From NCBI GenBank assembly GCA_009363875.1, contig CM018695.1, positions 62,677,433-62,741,432 on the forward strand: a stretch of DNA of 64,000 bases, written 5' to 3'. The translations under genes and the position numbers were made by a program. The notes beneath the pieces are model-generated. The model was given only the letters and a program-made list of their open reading frames with translations, searched no databases and had not been told where the DNA came from. This DNA is from Mikania micrantha. Taxonomy: Eukaryota > Streptophyta > Magnoliopsida > Asterales > Asteraceae. Position 1 is the stretch's first letter. Each line of letters opens with the position of its first letter. Below, piece after piece: positions 11,640 through 22,403 of the stretch.

Positions 11640-12857
11640 ATGAATCCAAGGCCTAACAATCCCAATCCCGAATTCAACCCGTTCTCGTACGATCCCGAAT
11701 CGCTTAGAAATTTATTGGCACAACTACAACAAAACCCAAACATCCAACACTTTCAACAACATCCACCAAACTTCCAATCTTCTTCAAACTTTCAACCCGG
11801 TTTTGCTCCCTTCTCTCAACCTAGGTTCGAATCTGATTTTGTTTCCCCGAGCCAACATGATAACGAGGTCGTGCCGGAGACACAAGACACTCAGAAACGC
11901 AAAAAAGGTAAGAAAAACAAACAGCCGGCTGGAACAGGGCCGAGTAGTGGTCCAATGGCACCGAAGCAATGGACTCACGATGAAGAAATCGCTCTCGGAA
12001 GATGTTACATGGACGAATCCGAGAACAAAACCAAAGGTAAAAATTTTATTACTTAGTTTTGTTATATATTATTTTAAAGGGTTTAATTTTTTAACTTACT
12101 TTTGAAATTTTTTTTTGTAGGTAACTCGCAAAAAGGGGAAAATTTTTGGAAAAAAGTAACCGTTAGTTGGCACAATGTGATGGGCTTCGACGCCGAATAC
12201 CGCACGTATCATCAACTAAATTCAAAGTGGAAGGATATGTGCACCAAGTTAACAAAGTTTAGTGGGATCTATAGCAACTGCGCAAACAACTGAAAAAGCG
12301 GGATGAGCGACGAGAACGTTTTGAAATGGGCCGAAAAGGAATACCAACTAAAGAGTAACGGCCAAACGTTTAACCACTACCACGTTTGGGTGGCGATAAA
12401 AGACTCGCCAAAATTCCGTGTTCTTTGCCAAGAAGGTAACGAGGTCCAAGGTTCTTCAAAAAGAACCAAAAATTCCGAATCGAACGAGTATTCGCCGAGG
12501 GGTTCGACCGCACATACAAATTACGCGGTTAACCTAGAGGATGACGAAGAAGAAGCCGAGTTCGACACCCCACCGGAACCGGTTAGACCGACGGGTCGAG
12601 ATACAACAAAACGGGCGTCCTCTTCGAGTCGTCAAACCGTCTCCTCTAACACGTCAACAACCGAACTCGCCGAACAACTCCAAGCTTTCACAACTTTTCA
12701 AAAAATAAAACACGAAGAAAGGAAAAAAATGCACGAAGAGAAAACTCTCCGATCCGACCTCAGAGCACTTGAGTCTATGCCTCCCGACATGCTCGACGAC
12801 GAAGATCGTGAAATAATGCAAAAAATGAAAAAGAAACTCTTGGATAAATATCGTTAA
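11640..12857 (+). pseudogene. Harbinger ORF1 protein (Myb/SANT-like), nonsense-broken
   Basis: ORF1 proteins of PIF/Harbinger elements bind element ends and assist the transposase. Exon 1 (11640-12036) starts MNPRPNNPNP and is rich in Pro, Asn and Gln. A basic KRKKGKKNKQ patch follows (possible nuclear signal), then a Trp-containing SANT-like segment (QWTHDEEIALGRCYMD). An 84-bp intron (GT...TTTGTAG, 12037-12120) precedes exon 2. Exon 2 has conserved FWKKV, YHQLNSKWKDM and, after a break, KWAEKEYQLKSNGQTF, and ends in a charged helical tail (KKKLLDKYR). An in-frame TGA at 12291-12293 sits where the frame continues on both sides, consistent with an Arg CGA to TGA change. Database relatives in composites are sometimes labelled glutathione S-transferase; no such domain is visible. 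Confidence 0.85.
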
Positions 12858-13041
12858 ATTTTATTTGAATTGTTAGTTTTTTTTTGTATGGTTTTTTTAT
12901 TTAAATTTGCAATGTAATTTTTATTTTATTTGTATCTTTATTTGAATGGTTAAATTAAATTCTAAGTTTATTATTTTTTGTTTGCAAAAAAAAATTAAAT
13001 AAATCAATTAAATTTAAAAAATGTTGATGACGTGGAATAGT

Positions 13042-13147
13042 GGGGAAGGGTTTTCAGTGGGGTGACCATTGTGGGTGATTAAGGTTTTCAGTGGGGTGAT
13101 GACGTGGCATGAAATTTCAGTGGGGAAGGGTTTTCAGTGGGGTGACC
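13042..13147. repeat. subterminal direct repeats of the Harbinger element
   Basis: A 26-bp unit containing GGGGAAGGGTTTTCAGTGGG and continuing into GTGACC occurs at 13042-13067 and 13122-13147, with a shorter copy (AAGGTTTTCAGTGGGGTGA) between them. Repeated subterminal motifs next to one end are typical binding sites for the ORF1 protein or transposase. No equivalent array was seen at the other end. Confidence 0.75.
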
Positions 13148-13160
13148 GCTGTGGATAGTC

Positions 13161-13285
13161 TTAGAGACCAAAATATCCCCATCTTTAACGGGTTGGCTTA
13201 GTGTGATGGTGTCGATAGAAGTGCAAAACTGGACAATACTCAAAAAAATTAACATCGATGCTAGAATGCATTTTTTCTTGCACAT
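13161..13285 (-). pseudogene. receptor-kinase exon 1, proximal part: signal peptide
   Basis: The start codon at 13283-13285 opens MCKKKC followed by a hydrophobic core (ILASMLIFLSIVQFC), a classic secretory signal peptide. Mature N-terminal residues follow up to D-G-D-I-L-V-S. The piece is 41 codons plus two bases and ends in the TAA (plus-strand TTA) target duplication. The two bases AA plus the T at 11325 rebuild the Asn codon on the far side of the insertion. The first Met is chosen because the basic residues and hydrophobic core follow it directly. Confidence 0.9.
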
Positions 13286-13493
13286 TTTGATCGATATATG
13301 TCGTTTGTGTGTTTGATGTTTTATAGAAAAATGTAAGAGAGTTAAGGTTACACATGTAGGTCTCTATCATTGCATATAGGGCTTTATTTTATTTATTATC
13401 TTTGTTTGTATTTGATGTCGATTTGAAAACGATTTATATTTTCATAGATAGAGTTAAGATCTGCATATATCACATCTTTTTAAAACCTACATA

Positions 13494-14751
13494 TCTATAT
13501 TATATAATAAATCAAGATTTTTGTTTGTTACATGTAATGTAATAAAGCATGTTTCATTTTTCTCTTTCTTATAACTTAGAGAATTAAATCATTTGTTAAC
13601 ACTACTTTATTAATATTTTAACTAATAAATTTGACAAACTATTAGTTTAACTTCTTTTCTTATATTTAATAAATTATGTATACAAATAAATAATTAAGTC
13701 ATGAATATCTTACACTTTCAGTATAAAAAACAAATAATTAAACAAAATAAAATAAAATCAAACAGATATATTATAAAACAAATTGTAAACTATACAAATA
13801 ATGATTTTATTAAAAATGAGAATATAAAAAATCCGAATTATTTCATGTATATTCATATATTTTTATTACTAAATAAATTAAAATAGATATATTATAAAAA
13901 AATCGTAAACTATACAAATAATGATTTTATTAATAATAAGAATATTAAAAACCTAATTTATTTCATGTATATTCATGTATTTTTATATTTTAACTTACTA
14001 TTTTCATTAAATAATATAAAACTTTTAAATATTTTCATTTTTAAGTAAGTTACAAAAACTAAGTACTTATTAATGTATTTTACAAATTATGGTATATAAA
14101 TAATTCATAAAAGTTAATTCTTTTTATATATAGTAATATTATTAAATGTTAGTGTATAAATATTTTTTACTTATTCAGCTAGTTATATAATAAAATATGA
14201 TAATTAACTTTAATATTTAAATATTTTATTTTTTTTGACAACAATTTATTTTAAATTGTTATAATCTGTTTATAACTCTTAATTTAAAAATATAAATAAT
14301 TGGTAACATTTATTATCATTGTAGTCATTTAATTTTTGTTTTTCAATGTGTATTTATTACTTAATTATTGATATCCATTATTTAATCATGCATTGTGAAT
14401 TATAAATATGAAAAATAATTAATATATTATTAAGCAAATGAAGTTACTATGCAATTAGTTATAAAGTTTTTAGTTAAACTTATTTTCTTATCTAAAATTC
14501 TATTTAGGTATCTTGCTATCATTAACTTCAAATTATGTTCATTAAAATATTTAATAATAATAGTAATTATTTTCCATGAATTATTTTTAAATATTTAGCT
14601 TAATAAGATGATTTGAATGGTAAAATACAATATGTATAATTATAAAAAAAATTAAGTGTAATTCTTATTTTTTTATAAACATAACTTTTTTATTAAAAAG
14701 TATATAACATTTTGTATATTAAACCCGTGTAACACACGGGATTTAACATAG
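13494..14751. mobile_element. Helitron-like non-autonomous element, about 1.3 kb
   Basis: It begins TCTATATTATATAATAAATC after an A. It ends with a 7-bp-stem hairpin CCCGTGTAACACACGGG (14723-14739) followed about ten bases later by CATAGT, close to the Helitron CTRRT end. It is extremely AT-rich, with no open frame of interest. It lies upstream of the receptor-kinase start and may have replaced part of its promoter. Confidence 0.6.
13762..13985. repeat. about 124-bp tandem duplication inside the Helitron-like element
   Basis: Two adjacent copies begin AGATATATTATAAAA (13763 and about 13886). Both contain GTAAACTATACAAATAATGA and ATTTCATGTATATTCAT. They differ by scattered substitutions, so the duplication is not very recent. 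Confidence 0.75.
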
Positions 14752-15117
14752 TATCCATAATATGAGTAAGATTTCGTGGATATTATTCATTGATTGATTG
14801 AATATAAAAAAAATACATGTATTGGTATCATAGGAGACGTTCGGATAAATAAAAGAGGTTTGAGTTCAAATCTTGAAAAGAAAAGCTAAAGTAGTTTGAA
14901 ATAATTTTGAAACTGCTTAAAAAACAAGTATTGCCATCTATTCTGAATAATGTTTCTATTTTTTGCATGGTAGGTCACACATCAGTGCATTTTATTTGAT
15001 ATATTTTATTTATATTTGTAGTTTTAAAATTAAAAAAAATTCAGAGATCATTGATCGATGTGTAATTTATTAATATTTTCTACAATTTAGCATAAAAATT
15101 ATTAATTTCCAATAAAA

Positions 15118-15527
15118 TCTATACTAATAAATAAAAATAAAAGTGGACACATGTCACAATTTTAAGCCTTTTCACAATAATTTTCCACACTCTCTCTCAT
15201 ATTAAATGCATACACATTAAATAATATATTCAAATTATATTTCAATTAAAATTAAATTTTAACTCATATAATACACAAATATTAAACCATATTTTAAAAA
15301 AAAATGTATTTTCTTTAAAACCAGCTTTTTTAAAATGAAAGTGTAAAAACACAAACTTTAATAACAAATGATTAAAAAAAATAATATTATTATTTTAAGT
15401 TTTAACTTATATTCAATTTCAATTGTACTTTATATAAATAAACCCTTTAAGATGTTTGGAAATTTTTATTAATAATTATTTAATATATTTTTATTTAACC
15501 CGTGTAATACACGAGGAACTATCCTAG
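15118..15527. mobile_element. Helitron-like non-autonomous element, 410 bp
   Basis: The 5' end is A|TCTATACTAATAAATAAA. Near the 3' end there is a hairpin (CCCGTGTAATACACGAGG, 15500-15517) and then CTAG|T at 15524-15528. These match the Helitron rules (5' TC, hairpin about 10 bp before CTRR, insertion between A and T). There is no coding capacity. Confidence 0.7.
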
Positions 15528-16870
15528 TTATATATATATACACACACACACATCTTAGTCTATGACATTAATGACTTCACTATCATAATTCTGTGATTTT
15601 TTTTGGAAAATGAAAGATTGACCATATCAAAATAATATTAATGATATGAGAAGATTGCACATACGTTGGACAATGAGTTCAGTAGATTGTACATACGTTG
15701 TTTCTGCCACGTGTCCATCATTGAAACCACTATTTACCAGTTTCCAATTTCTGCTTAATGAATCTCGCAATTGCTACACCCGGGTCATGTGTGAAGAACT
15801 TGTTTTTTTTAGCCTGGATAGAAAACACTCTTTTATAAACGTTTGCGTCACTTATTTTTCTTTGACCAAAACCCTAGTTGGTTTTCTCCTTCGCCAGCCA
15901 TCCACAATACTGGGTGCAATCAGAAATATATCTTGAATATGTAAAGTTTTATCCATGAATCGTTCAACTTTCTAATATTTTTTTTCGTATTAATATGTCC
16001 TTTTGATTTTGATTTGGTTTGTGAGCATAACAAACCCTATATTTTAATTTACATCACGATATGAAATCTCTTGCATATGTAAGCTCATCAATGTTTTAAT
16101 CATATTTAATATAGTTTATGGTTTCAAAAAAAGGCTGCATTAGCTGAAGTTACATTAGATATAATGCAGTTTTTTGTTACACAATGCACCTTTTCCCCCC
16201 AAATGCTACACTTTTAAGTGCAACTATTTAAAAAATGTTATATTATGTAATAAAAAAATTGCATTAGGCTAAATGCAACTTTAGCTAATACAACCTATTT
16301 GCATCCTTTTGTTACAAAAAAAGTTGCATTAGGCTTGTTTTTTAGTTATGTTCTTCTCATTTTCTTTCATTTCTAAATGTAGATCAAAAGCTAGGTTGTA
16401 ATCGCCATCACCATCCATCGGACGTCTCTGTATTCGACATCACAGGTAAGTTTCATCCATCCAATAATCATTCTTGCTTATAATCATGTTATTCCCATAT
16501 GAATATGTTATTCCGATTTTGGTCATGTTTTGTATGTAACCCTATTTCTAAATTTGTTCCTTTTCTTCTTCTTAATATTATTTGAAGAACGCTAATCACT
16601 TGTGTGTTTATTTGTTAATTATATACACATCTGTTTTATGTAATTATTCATAATGTGACTAGTAGTTTTTGCACAATAGCTTTGGTTATTGAAAAATGCA
16701 TAGGTGAAAGAGCCTAAAATAAATTGTTGTAACTAGTAGCCTTTATTTAATGACTTATGTCATTAAATTAGTAAAGGTGAAAGAGTCAAAGAATCATGTT
16801 AAACTTGTAGTTTACTTTCTTTAGGTCTTATTGATTTAGATTTTGTTTCTATTTAAGTTTTAAACATATT

Positions 16871-16922
<52 letters not shown>
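15528..16922 (+). other. non-coding; possible untranslated leader exon of an unknown gene
   Basis: An open stretch at 15646-15936 (96 codons) has no recognisable domain. The 15840-15930 part contains ACCAAAACCCTAGTTGG and CTTCGCCAGCC, the style of plant 5' leaders. Further on, CGACATCACAG|GTAAGTTTC (near 16436-16450) is a strong splice-donor context. Together these could be leader exons of a gene cut off by the elements that follow, but no coding exon was found. Near 16130-16345 the text TTGCATTAG recurs in both orientations. A long (TA)n microsatellite occupies about 16875-16922. Confidence 0.35.
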
Positions 16923-16925
<3 letters not shown>

Positions 16926-17990
16926 AAGGGTATAAAAAATAACACTCTTTTTTTGTTACAACTACATAACCCATTTTAGCCAATCATAAGCTTACACATA
17001 TACATTTCATTAAAATATTAAAAATGGCATCATAGTCATTTTACCCCTTATAAGTTTTCCCCCCTCTCTTTTTTAAACATTAATAACTTTTTTTTGATAT
17101 ATTATTTTTAAAAAAAAATTACACCATTATATTCGTCTCATTTTTCTCTTTAATTCCGTTATAGTCTCGACTAATTTTTTCTTCTTTTTTTAAATGCCCT
17201 ATATTTACATCATTGTAACGAGCTTAAATATAACAAATTTATTTGAATTTTTTTTAAAAATGATAAATTACAGTGTTGTAAGTTACATTGTTGTAATTTA
17301 TCGTAATCTAATTTACATTGACGTAAAATTCGGTTTCGGTTTTTTTCGGTGAATTTGGTTTAAATTACAGTGATGTAATTTACATTGACAACAAATTAGT
17401 TTAAATTTTTTTCGAACAATGAAAAATTACATCACTATAATTATCATTGTGAGAGAAAAAAATCGAAATAATGTGTTTAATTACATCACTGTAATTTATC
17501 ATTGTAATTATCATTGTTAGAGAAAAATAAAATAATGTGTTACGTCACCGTTAATTATGTCATTGTAAATTACTTCATTTTGTGTTACATTACTTCATTT
17601 TTTGTTACATTACTGTAATATACCATTGCTATAATTTTTTTTAATTAATTTGCTATATTTAAGCTCTTTACAATGATGTAAATACATGACATAAAAAAAA
17701 TAAAAAAAAAACTAGTCGAGACTATAACGAAATTAAAGAGAAAAATGAGACGAGTATAATGGTGCAATTTTTTTTTTTAAATAATATAGTATTAAAAAGT
17801 TATGAATGTTTAAAAAAAAGGGGGGTAAACTTACTTAAATAACAAATGTCTTAAATACCCTTTATATTAAAAAAAGAAAAAAAAAGAATCTGACACGTGT
17901 CACGATCCTACACACTTTTCTTTTTCAAGTAACCATTGGATGATGGTTAATGTGTTGTAACATTATTTAAGGGTTATCAAAAATTCCATG

Positions 17991-17993
<3 letters not shown>
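16923..17993. mobile_element. (TA)n-bounded inverted-repeat element, about 1.1 kb
   Basis: The left end GGGAAGGGTATAAAAAATAA and the complemented right end GGGCATGGAATTTTTGATAA are each preceded by a (TA)n tract. Internal arms share a block with the element at 6674-8652: 'cgtctcatttttctctttaat' followed by 'ccgttatagtctcgacta' on the left and its complement on the right. It has no coding frame. It is likely a relative of the intron-1 elements. Confidence 0.7.
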
Positions 17994-18034
<41 letters not shown>

Positions 18035-18216
18035 GTATGGGTTAATATAGTTGACCCAAATTTATTTTACATATATAATAGGTTAATATGAAGACCATGA
18101 CAAGGACATAGGATAAGCATAGTGGACTTAGTTAATTTTAAAATGTTAGATTTTCAATTGTAATGTATTTCTTTAAAGAGTTAATTGCAATTTGCAACCC
18201 TGTGGTTTAACCCTTA

Positions 18217-18629
18217 TATAAGGGATATTTTTAAGGATTTTGATATCAGTATGATGGTTCTCGGTTGTTCTAATGGTTTTCGGTATTTTGATAGTTCTCG
18301 ACACATGTTGATTCTCGGATGGAGGACTGGTTCTCGATGGTGTTTGATTCTCGGTTGCTGGGTGGTTCTCGGAAGTTCTTTTTGTTTCATATAAATAGTT
18401 GTTTTCTTTGGTAGCTCATTAGACATTCATTCAGTTTATTTTCAAAGAAGTTTTGATTCTCTTGTTCTTTCTTGTTCTTGTATCAGACGACTATTTCACG
18501 ATCAATATACACTCGTATGCAAGTTTGTGAATGTTCATCTATTTCTTGATTGATTAATTATTGATTTCCGCTCATTAGTTAGTTTTAATTGATATCGATT
18601 TGTTTAGATCCAAGTGTTTGGGACTTACA
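18217..18629 (+). repeat. copia 5' LTR
   Basis: Aligns to 62859-63210 from AAGGGATATTTTTAAGGATT to the terminal GGACTTACA. The first bases read TATAAG here against TGTAAG in the 3' copy, so the TG terminus has mutated. It is 413 bp against 352 bp because the downstream copy lacks about 60 bases near its 3' end. A plausible TATA box is CATATAAATAG (about 18390-18400), which would place the transcription start shortly after it. Confidence 0.92.
18258..18372 (+). promoter_or_regulatory. periodic TTCTCGG array in the LTR U3
   Basis: Seven copies of TTCTCGG or one-base variants start at 18258, 18277, 18295, 18312, 18331, 18348 and 18366, with spacings of 17-19 bp. The array ends about 20 bases before the CATATAAATAG TATA-like box. 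The 3' LTR carries a matching array. Position and regular spacing suggest a U3 enhancer or protein-binding array; this is inference, since a decayed minisatellite would look similar. Confidence 0.6.
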
Positions 18630-18631
18630 AT

Positions 18632-18644
18632 TGGTAAAAGAGCC
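18632..18644 (+). other. copia primer-binding site
   Basis: TGGTAAAAGAGCC lies two bases after the LTR end. It differs by two bases from TGGTATCAGAGCC, the usual complement of the initiator-Met tRNA 3' end used to prime minus-strand synthesis. The same site in undamaged form is seen in the gypsy element at 53798. Confidence 0.8.
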
Positions 18645-19140
18645 ATTCGAATTAATTCGATGCTCATTCGATATCATAAATCAAGAAAAATCATCATTTT
18701 TTGGTGATTTGGAAGATTCAAGGCTGAGTTTTTGAAAGAGAATCTGGGAATTATTCGAGGTGTTCTTCGTGTTCTTCAAAAATTCAGCAAGGTTAAAAAG
18801 AGAAAGAAGATAATCTTGGAGAATCAGTCTATTTTGAATTTCCTTAATTCGTGGAATTGGTTGATCTGATTGGAGAAAATACCGGAATATACAGCTGAGA
18901 ATCATTTAACAGAAAAGTGTTCTCGGTGTGAGCGTATTTTTTTGGGAAATCATTTTCGATTGAAGTTGTTTTCGGGTAAAGCTATTGTTGTCGGCTGAAG
19001 CTGGAAAATCGTTCTCGATTGAAACTGTTCTCGATGAAGCTATTTTTTTGAATTTGGGTTCTCGGTGACTTGGGGTGTTCTTGTTTGTGACTTTTATTGA
19101 TTTAAGAAGATGTTAGTTACACATCCAATCGTATATTACA

Positions 19141-21425
19141 ATGGAGTCACAAAATCAAGGTCAGAATACCATGTATTTGCAAATCATGCAAAGTTTTCTG
19201 ATGCTAAGACCTGGAGATCCATTTAGAGAGGAAAAAAGGGTGCCTGTATGTTCCTGAAGGGTGTACTACCAGGGTTCCTAAGCCAATTGAGGAATACACT
19301 GATGACGATTTTGATATGGTGGAACAAGATGATAAAGCACTTGCATCATTAACTATGGCTTTAGGACCGGATATAGCTCAGGGTTTCAAGGAATGCACAT
19401 CGGCCAAAGAATTATGGGAAGCTTTAATTCAGATGTATGAAGGAAACAATGATATGAAAGAGAGTCGGAGAGATATGCTAAATCAAAGATTTAACATGTT
19501 TAATCATGTTCTTGGAGAAAATCTGGAGACTTAGCTTCGTAGATTCGTTTGCTTGATTACTGAAATGAGAGGAGCTGAAATTTTTTTGTCTAATGGAGAA
19601 ATCAACAAGAAACTGATGAATTCCCTACCTAGGAGTTGGTACATGAATGTGGCTTTGATCAAGAAAACCAAGGATTCATATAGAATGAGTTTGACTGAAT
19701 TGATTTCAATCATCAAATCCTATGACATGGATGATAGGCCATGCATCCTGAATCATAATAGTAGTTTAAGTGTTGTTGGGTGGAAAATTCAAACAATGCC
19801 TTTTTGTCTCAAATCTCGACTCGAGCTAATTCATCCAAATCACACACTTCTACAAGAGAATTAAATGTGCCCATCATAGGGAGTGAATGATAGAAAATAT
19901 CCAGCATTACCAGTTGTGGAAGAAAATCTAGCACTATTTGCTGCATTTATGAAGAGCTACAATGCCTTTATGGCAGGAGTCTTGAACCATACAAGCATTG
20001 TGTCAACTGAGTTAGAACAAGTTCATCCTAAAGATTTTGAGGAAATGGATGTTACTTGGCAGATGACCATGGCTATTTTTCGGGCTAAAAATTTCATGAG
20101 AAAAACATGAAAGAATAAATGGGCTGACAAAAACAAGAAAATTGGTTTCAACAAAGATGATCTTAGAAGCTTCAATTGCCATGAAAAGGGTCATTTTTCT
20201 AGAGAATGTAAGAAACCAAAGATGGAGAAAACTGGAGATTCGAAGCGGCATCATCTTCTGGATCAGAATATCGCAAGGCTTTGGTGGCTCAAGAATCTGG
20301 AGGATACAGTTAGAGTGATCAAATTCAAGCGCTGAACCTGGAAGAACCTCATGCATTCATGGCTAACGTTGTGGGATTAGCTTCATCAAAGGTACATTCA
20401 AATCTTTGTTCTCAATCTTGCATAGATAAAGTTGAACAATATCGCATCCATAACTTTGAGTTAATCGAAGATATCCATGGTCTTAAAAGATCTAAAAGTG
20501 CTTAACTAAAAATGAAAAACTCTTTAAAGAAAAAAATGAATCACAAATAAAAGACATTTCTTGATTAAAATCAGAGTTAAGCGAAAAGGGGTGTCATCTT
20601 AGGGATGCTAAACAGAAAAATCAAGAACTCATTGCTGAAATTGAAAACTTAAAAGAAAGATTGAATGACAAAGATTATTCTTTTAAGAAGTTTGAGGTAT
20701 CTAGTAAGTTAGTAACCGACTTACTAAATTACCAGTTGCATGGAAATAAGAACAAGGGTTTGTGTTATAACAAAATGCCTCCACCATTCAGCGGCATTTA
20801 CACTAGCTTGCGTGACACTGAAGAAGAGGTTGAGAAAGAAAAACAACTTAATTATGGTGTTTTTGTTTCACAATCTAAAAATTGTGATAATATTGTCACA
20901 GGCCGTGTGAACTTTGCTAATGACTCTACTTCATGTGCAGGCAAGATAGATCTTTATAACATTGTGGTGATAGAAGATGTTGATTCTGATTATGATTCGG
21001 ATAGTGATGTTGATTCTTTTGTTCAAAATCATTTACCAAAAGTTTGTGTTGAGTCTTTTCAAAATGACGATTGTCTAGTTTCTGAAAAGCGTTGTTTGAA
21101 CTCAAGTTTAAATTTGAATGTAGTTCCTTTTGTTCCAAATGGTTTAATTTCAAAAATTGCTGATGATACCTTAAAGGTCGATGTCAAGGATGAATTACCA
21201 TTGAATACATTAGCACGTCCAACTGTTAAAGTTACATGTGATGACTCAATGCGTAAATTATGTTACAGCATACCCTCTGAGAGCAATCGTAAATCAACCA
21301 AAACCATTAAGTCCAGTGTGAATAATTTTGGTTATGAAAAAAACAGACCTGCTTCGATTGTGGTATCCCTGGTCATATAGCTAGAAACTACAAAAAAATA
21401 AGAACGTTTTGGTACATTTGTAGTC
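19141..21425 (+). pseudogene. copia gag, frameshifted
   Basis: The likely start is ATGGAGTCACAAAATCAAGG at 19141. The capsid-like part reads through LASLTMALGPDIAQGF, ELWEALIQMYEGN and LNQRFNMFNHV in several frames with stops (for example after ENLET near 19534). A zinc knuckle at about 20172-20213 reads FNCHEKGHFSREC, with Ser in place of the first Cys. A long Asp/Glu/Ser-rich open stretch (20661-21380) follows, and a second knuckle, CFDCGIPGHIARNY, appears in another frame near 21350, with Tyr in place of the last Cys. The protein would form the particle and bind RNA; here it is non-functional. Confidence 0.85.
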
Positions 21426-21633
21426 AATTAGATGTTTACAACTAGAAAGGAAAATGAATCTAAGTCAAACAGGTTCACTAAACCTGAGACAAGGAAGTCT
21501 TTCTTTTTTAAGTCTAAACCTTTTGATGGTGACCGGAACAAAAACAAGAAACATATTCATCAGTCATATAATAGTAAAGTCAGAAGTCAAATGAAAGATG
21601 GTTGTTTAAATAAACAGTGCAAAAGGGTTGGTA

Positions 21634-22314
21634 TAGGGGTGTGCACGGTTCTGTTCGGTTCGGTTTTTGGCTAAAACCGAAACCGAAACTGACATAGTCG
21701 GTTTTTAGTTATTACAAACCGTTCGGTTTTTGGTTTTTCGGTTTTCGGTTTTTTTGTCGGTTTCGGTTTCGGTTTCGGTTCGGTTTTTGGTTTTTTCGGT
21801 TTTTTTTACTTTTTTTTTGTTTTTTTGTTCGCTCTTACGCCCAACATTGAAAATACAAACATGTTTAACAATTAATAAATCGATTGATTGAGCACCAACT
21901 ACTTAAAAAAAACAAAATAAATACCATCGTGTTCTTATATTTAAAAAAATCAAATGTAAATAACTAAATATGGAATAATTCCAATATTTTTTTAAAATGA
22001 TAGATTTCATATAATCTAAATTTTTATCATCTCCAACGGTAGACTTTTTGTACGTTTTTTCCCGGTAAATAAGTATGGAAATAGCAATATATATATATAT
22101 ATACATATTAATTTTTAAGAAATATTAAAAATCGGTTCGGTTCGGTTTTTTTCGGTTTTTATAAAATGAAAAACCGCAACCGAACTGAAAAATTCGGTTT
22201 CAGTTTTTTTCGGTTCGGTTTTTCCCGGTTATTCATTCGGTTTGGTTTTTTAGGTTCGGTTTTTTCGGTTAATTTGGTTCCGGTTCGGTTATTTTGGTTT
22301 TTTGCTCACCCCTA
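21634..22314. mobile_element. hAT-type MITE rich in CGGTT/AACCG repeats
   Basis: This 681-bp insertion in copia gag is flanked by GGTTGGTA (21626-21633) and GGTTGGAA (22315-22322), an 8-bp target duplication with one mismatch. The ends are TAGGGGTG and CACCCCTA. Both ends are dense in GGTTCGGTTTTT and its complement, giving extended pairing between halves. There is no coding frame. The 8-bp duplication and the terminal type point to the hAT superfamily. Confidence 0.85.
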
Positions 22315-22403
22315 GGTTGGAATCACTTCGGGAATTTTAAACAATTTTGGAAAATCAAAGCTTACAAATCATCAGTTTCAAGTAAATCTGCTCTAACTGC
22401 AAA

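Larger units (their letters stand above)
11329..13160. mobile_element. PIF/Harbinger-type DNA transposon, ORF1-only
   Basis: This is a 1,832-bp element flanked by TTA at 11326-11328 and 13161-13163, the 3-bp target duplication typical of PIF/Harbinger. Inward-reading termini GACCACACGCAGTGGGTACC and GACTATCCACAGCGGTCACC match at about two thirds of 22 positions. It carries one gene of the Myb-like ORF1 type, and its length leaves no room for a DDE transposase, so it would need one supplied in trans. Removing it together with one TTA rejoins the receptor codons as V-S-N-G. The end at 11341-11456 is strikingly GC-rich, while the other end has GT-rich subterminal repeats. Confidence 0.92.
1597..13285 (-). 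pseudogene. S-domain (G-type lectin) receptor-like Ser/Thr kinase, disrupted
   Basis: Seven exons on the minus strand follow the layout of the SRK/SD1 receptor-kinase family. Exon 1 carries the signal peptide, B-lectin, S-locus glycoprotein and PAN domains, exon 2 the membrane span, and exons 3-7 the cytoplasmic kinase. All junctions are GT-AG and phases agree across introns. The family sits in the plasma membrane and senses extracellular signals in self-incompatibility or immunity; the ligand here cannot be read. Two lesions break the gene: a 1,832-bp Harbinger-type insertion in exon 1 and a one-base loss in exon 6. Without them the reading frame would be about 842 codons, normal for the family. 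Intron 1 is about 5 kb and intron 2 about 1.7 kb, both filled with repeats. Kinase motifs HRDLK and DFG are intact, so decay looks recent. A sequencing error could explain the one-base loss but not the insertion. Confidence 0.93.

Noticed and set aside
11640..12857. Glutathione S-transferase identity for the Harbinger ORF1 gene
   Set aside because: Related proteins sometimes carry that label, but only SANT-like and helical C-terminal features are visible, no thioredoxin-fold motif.
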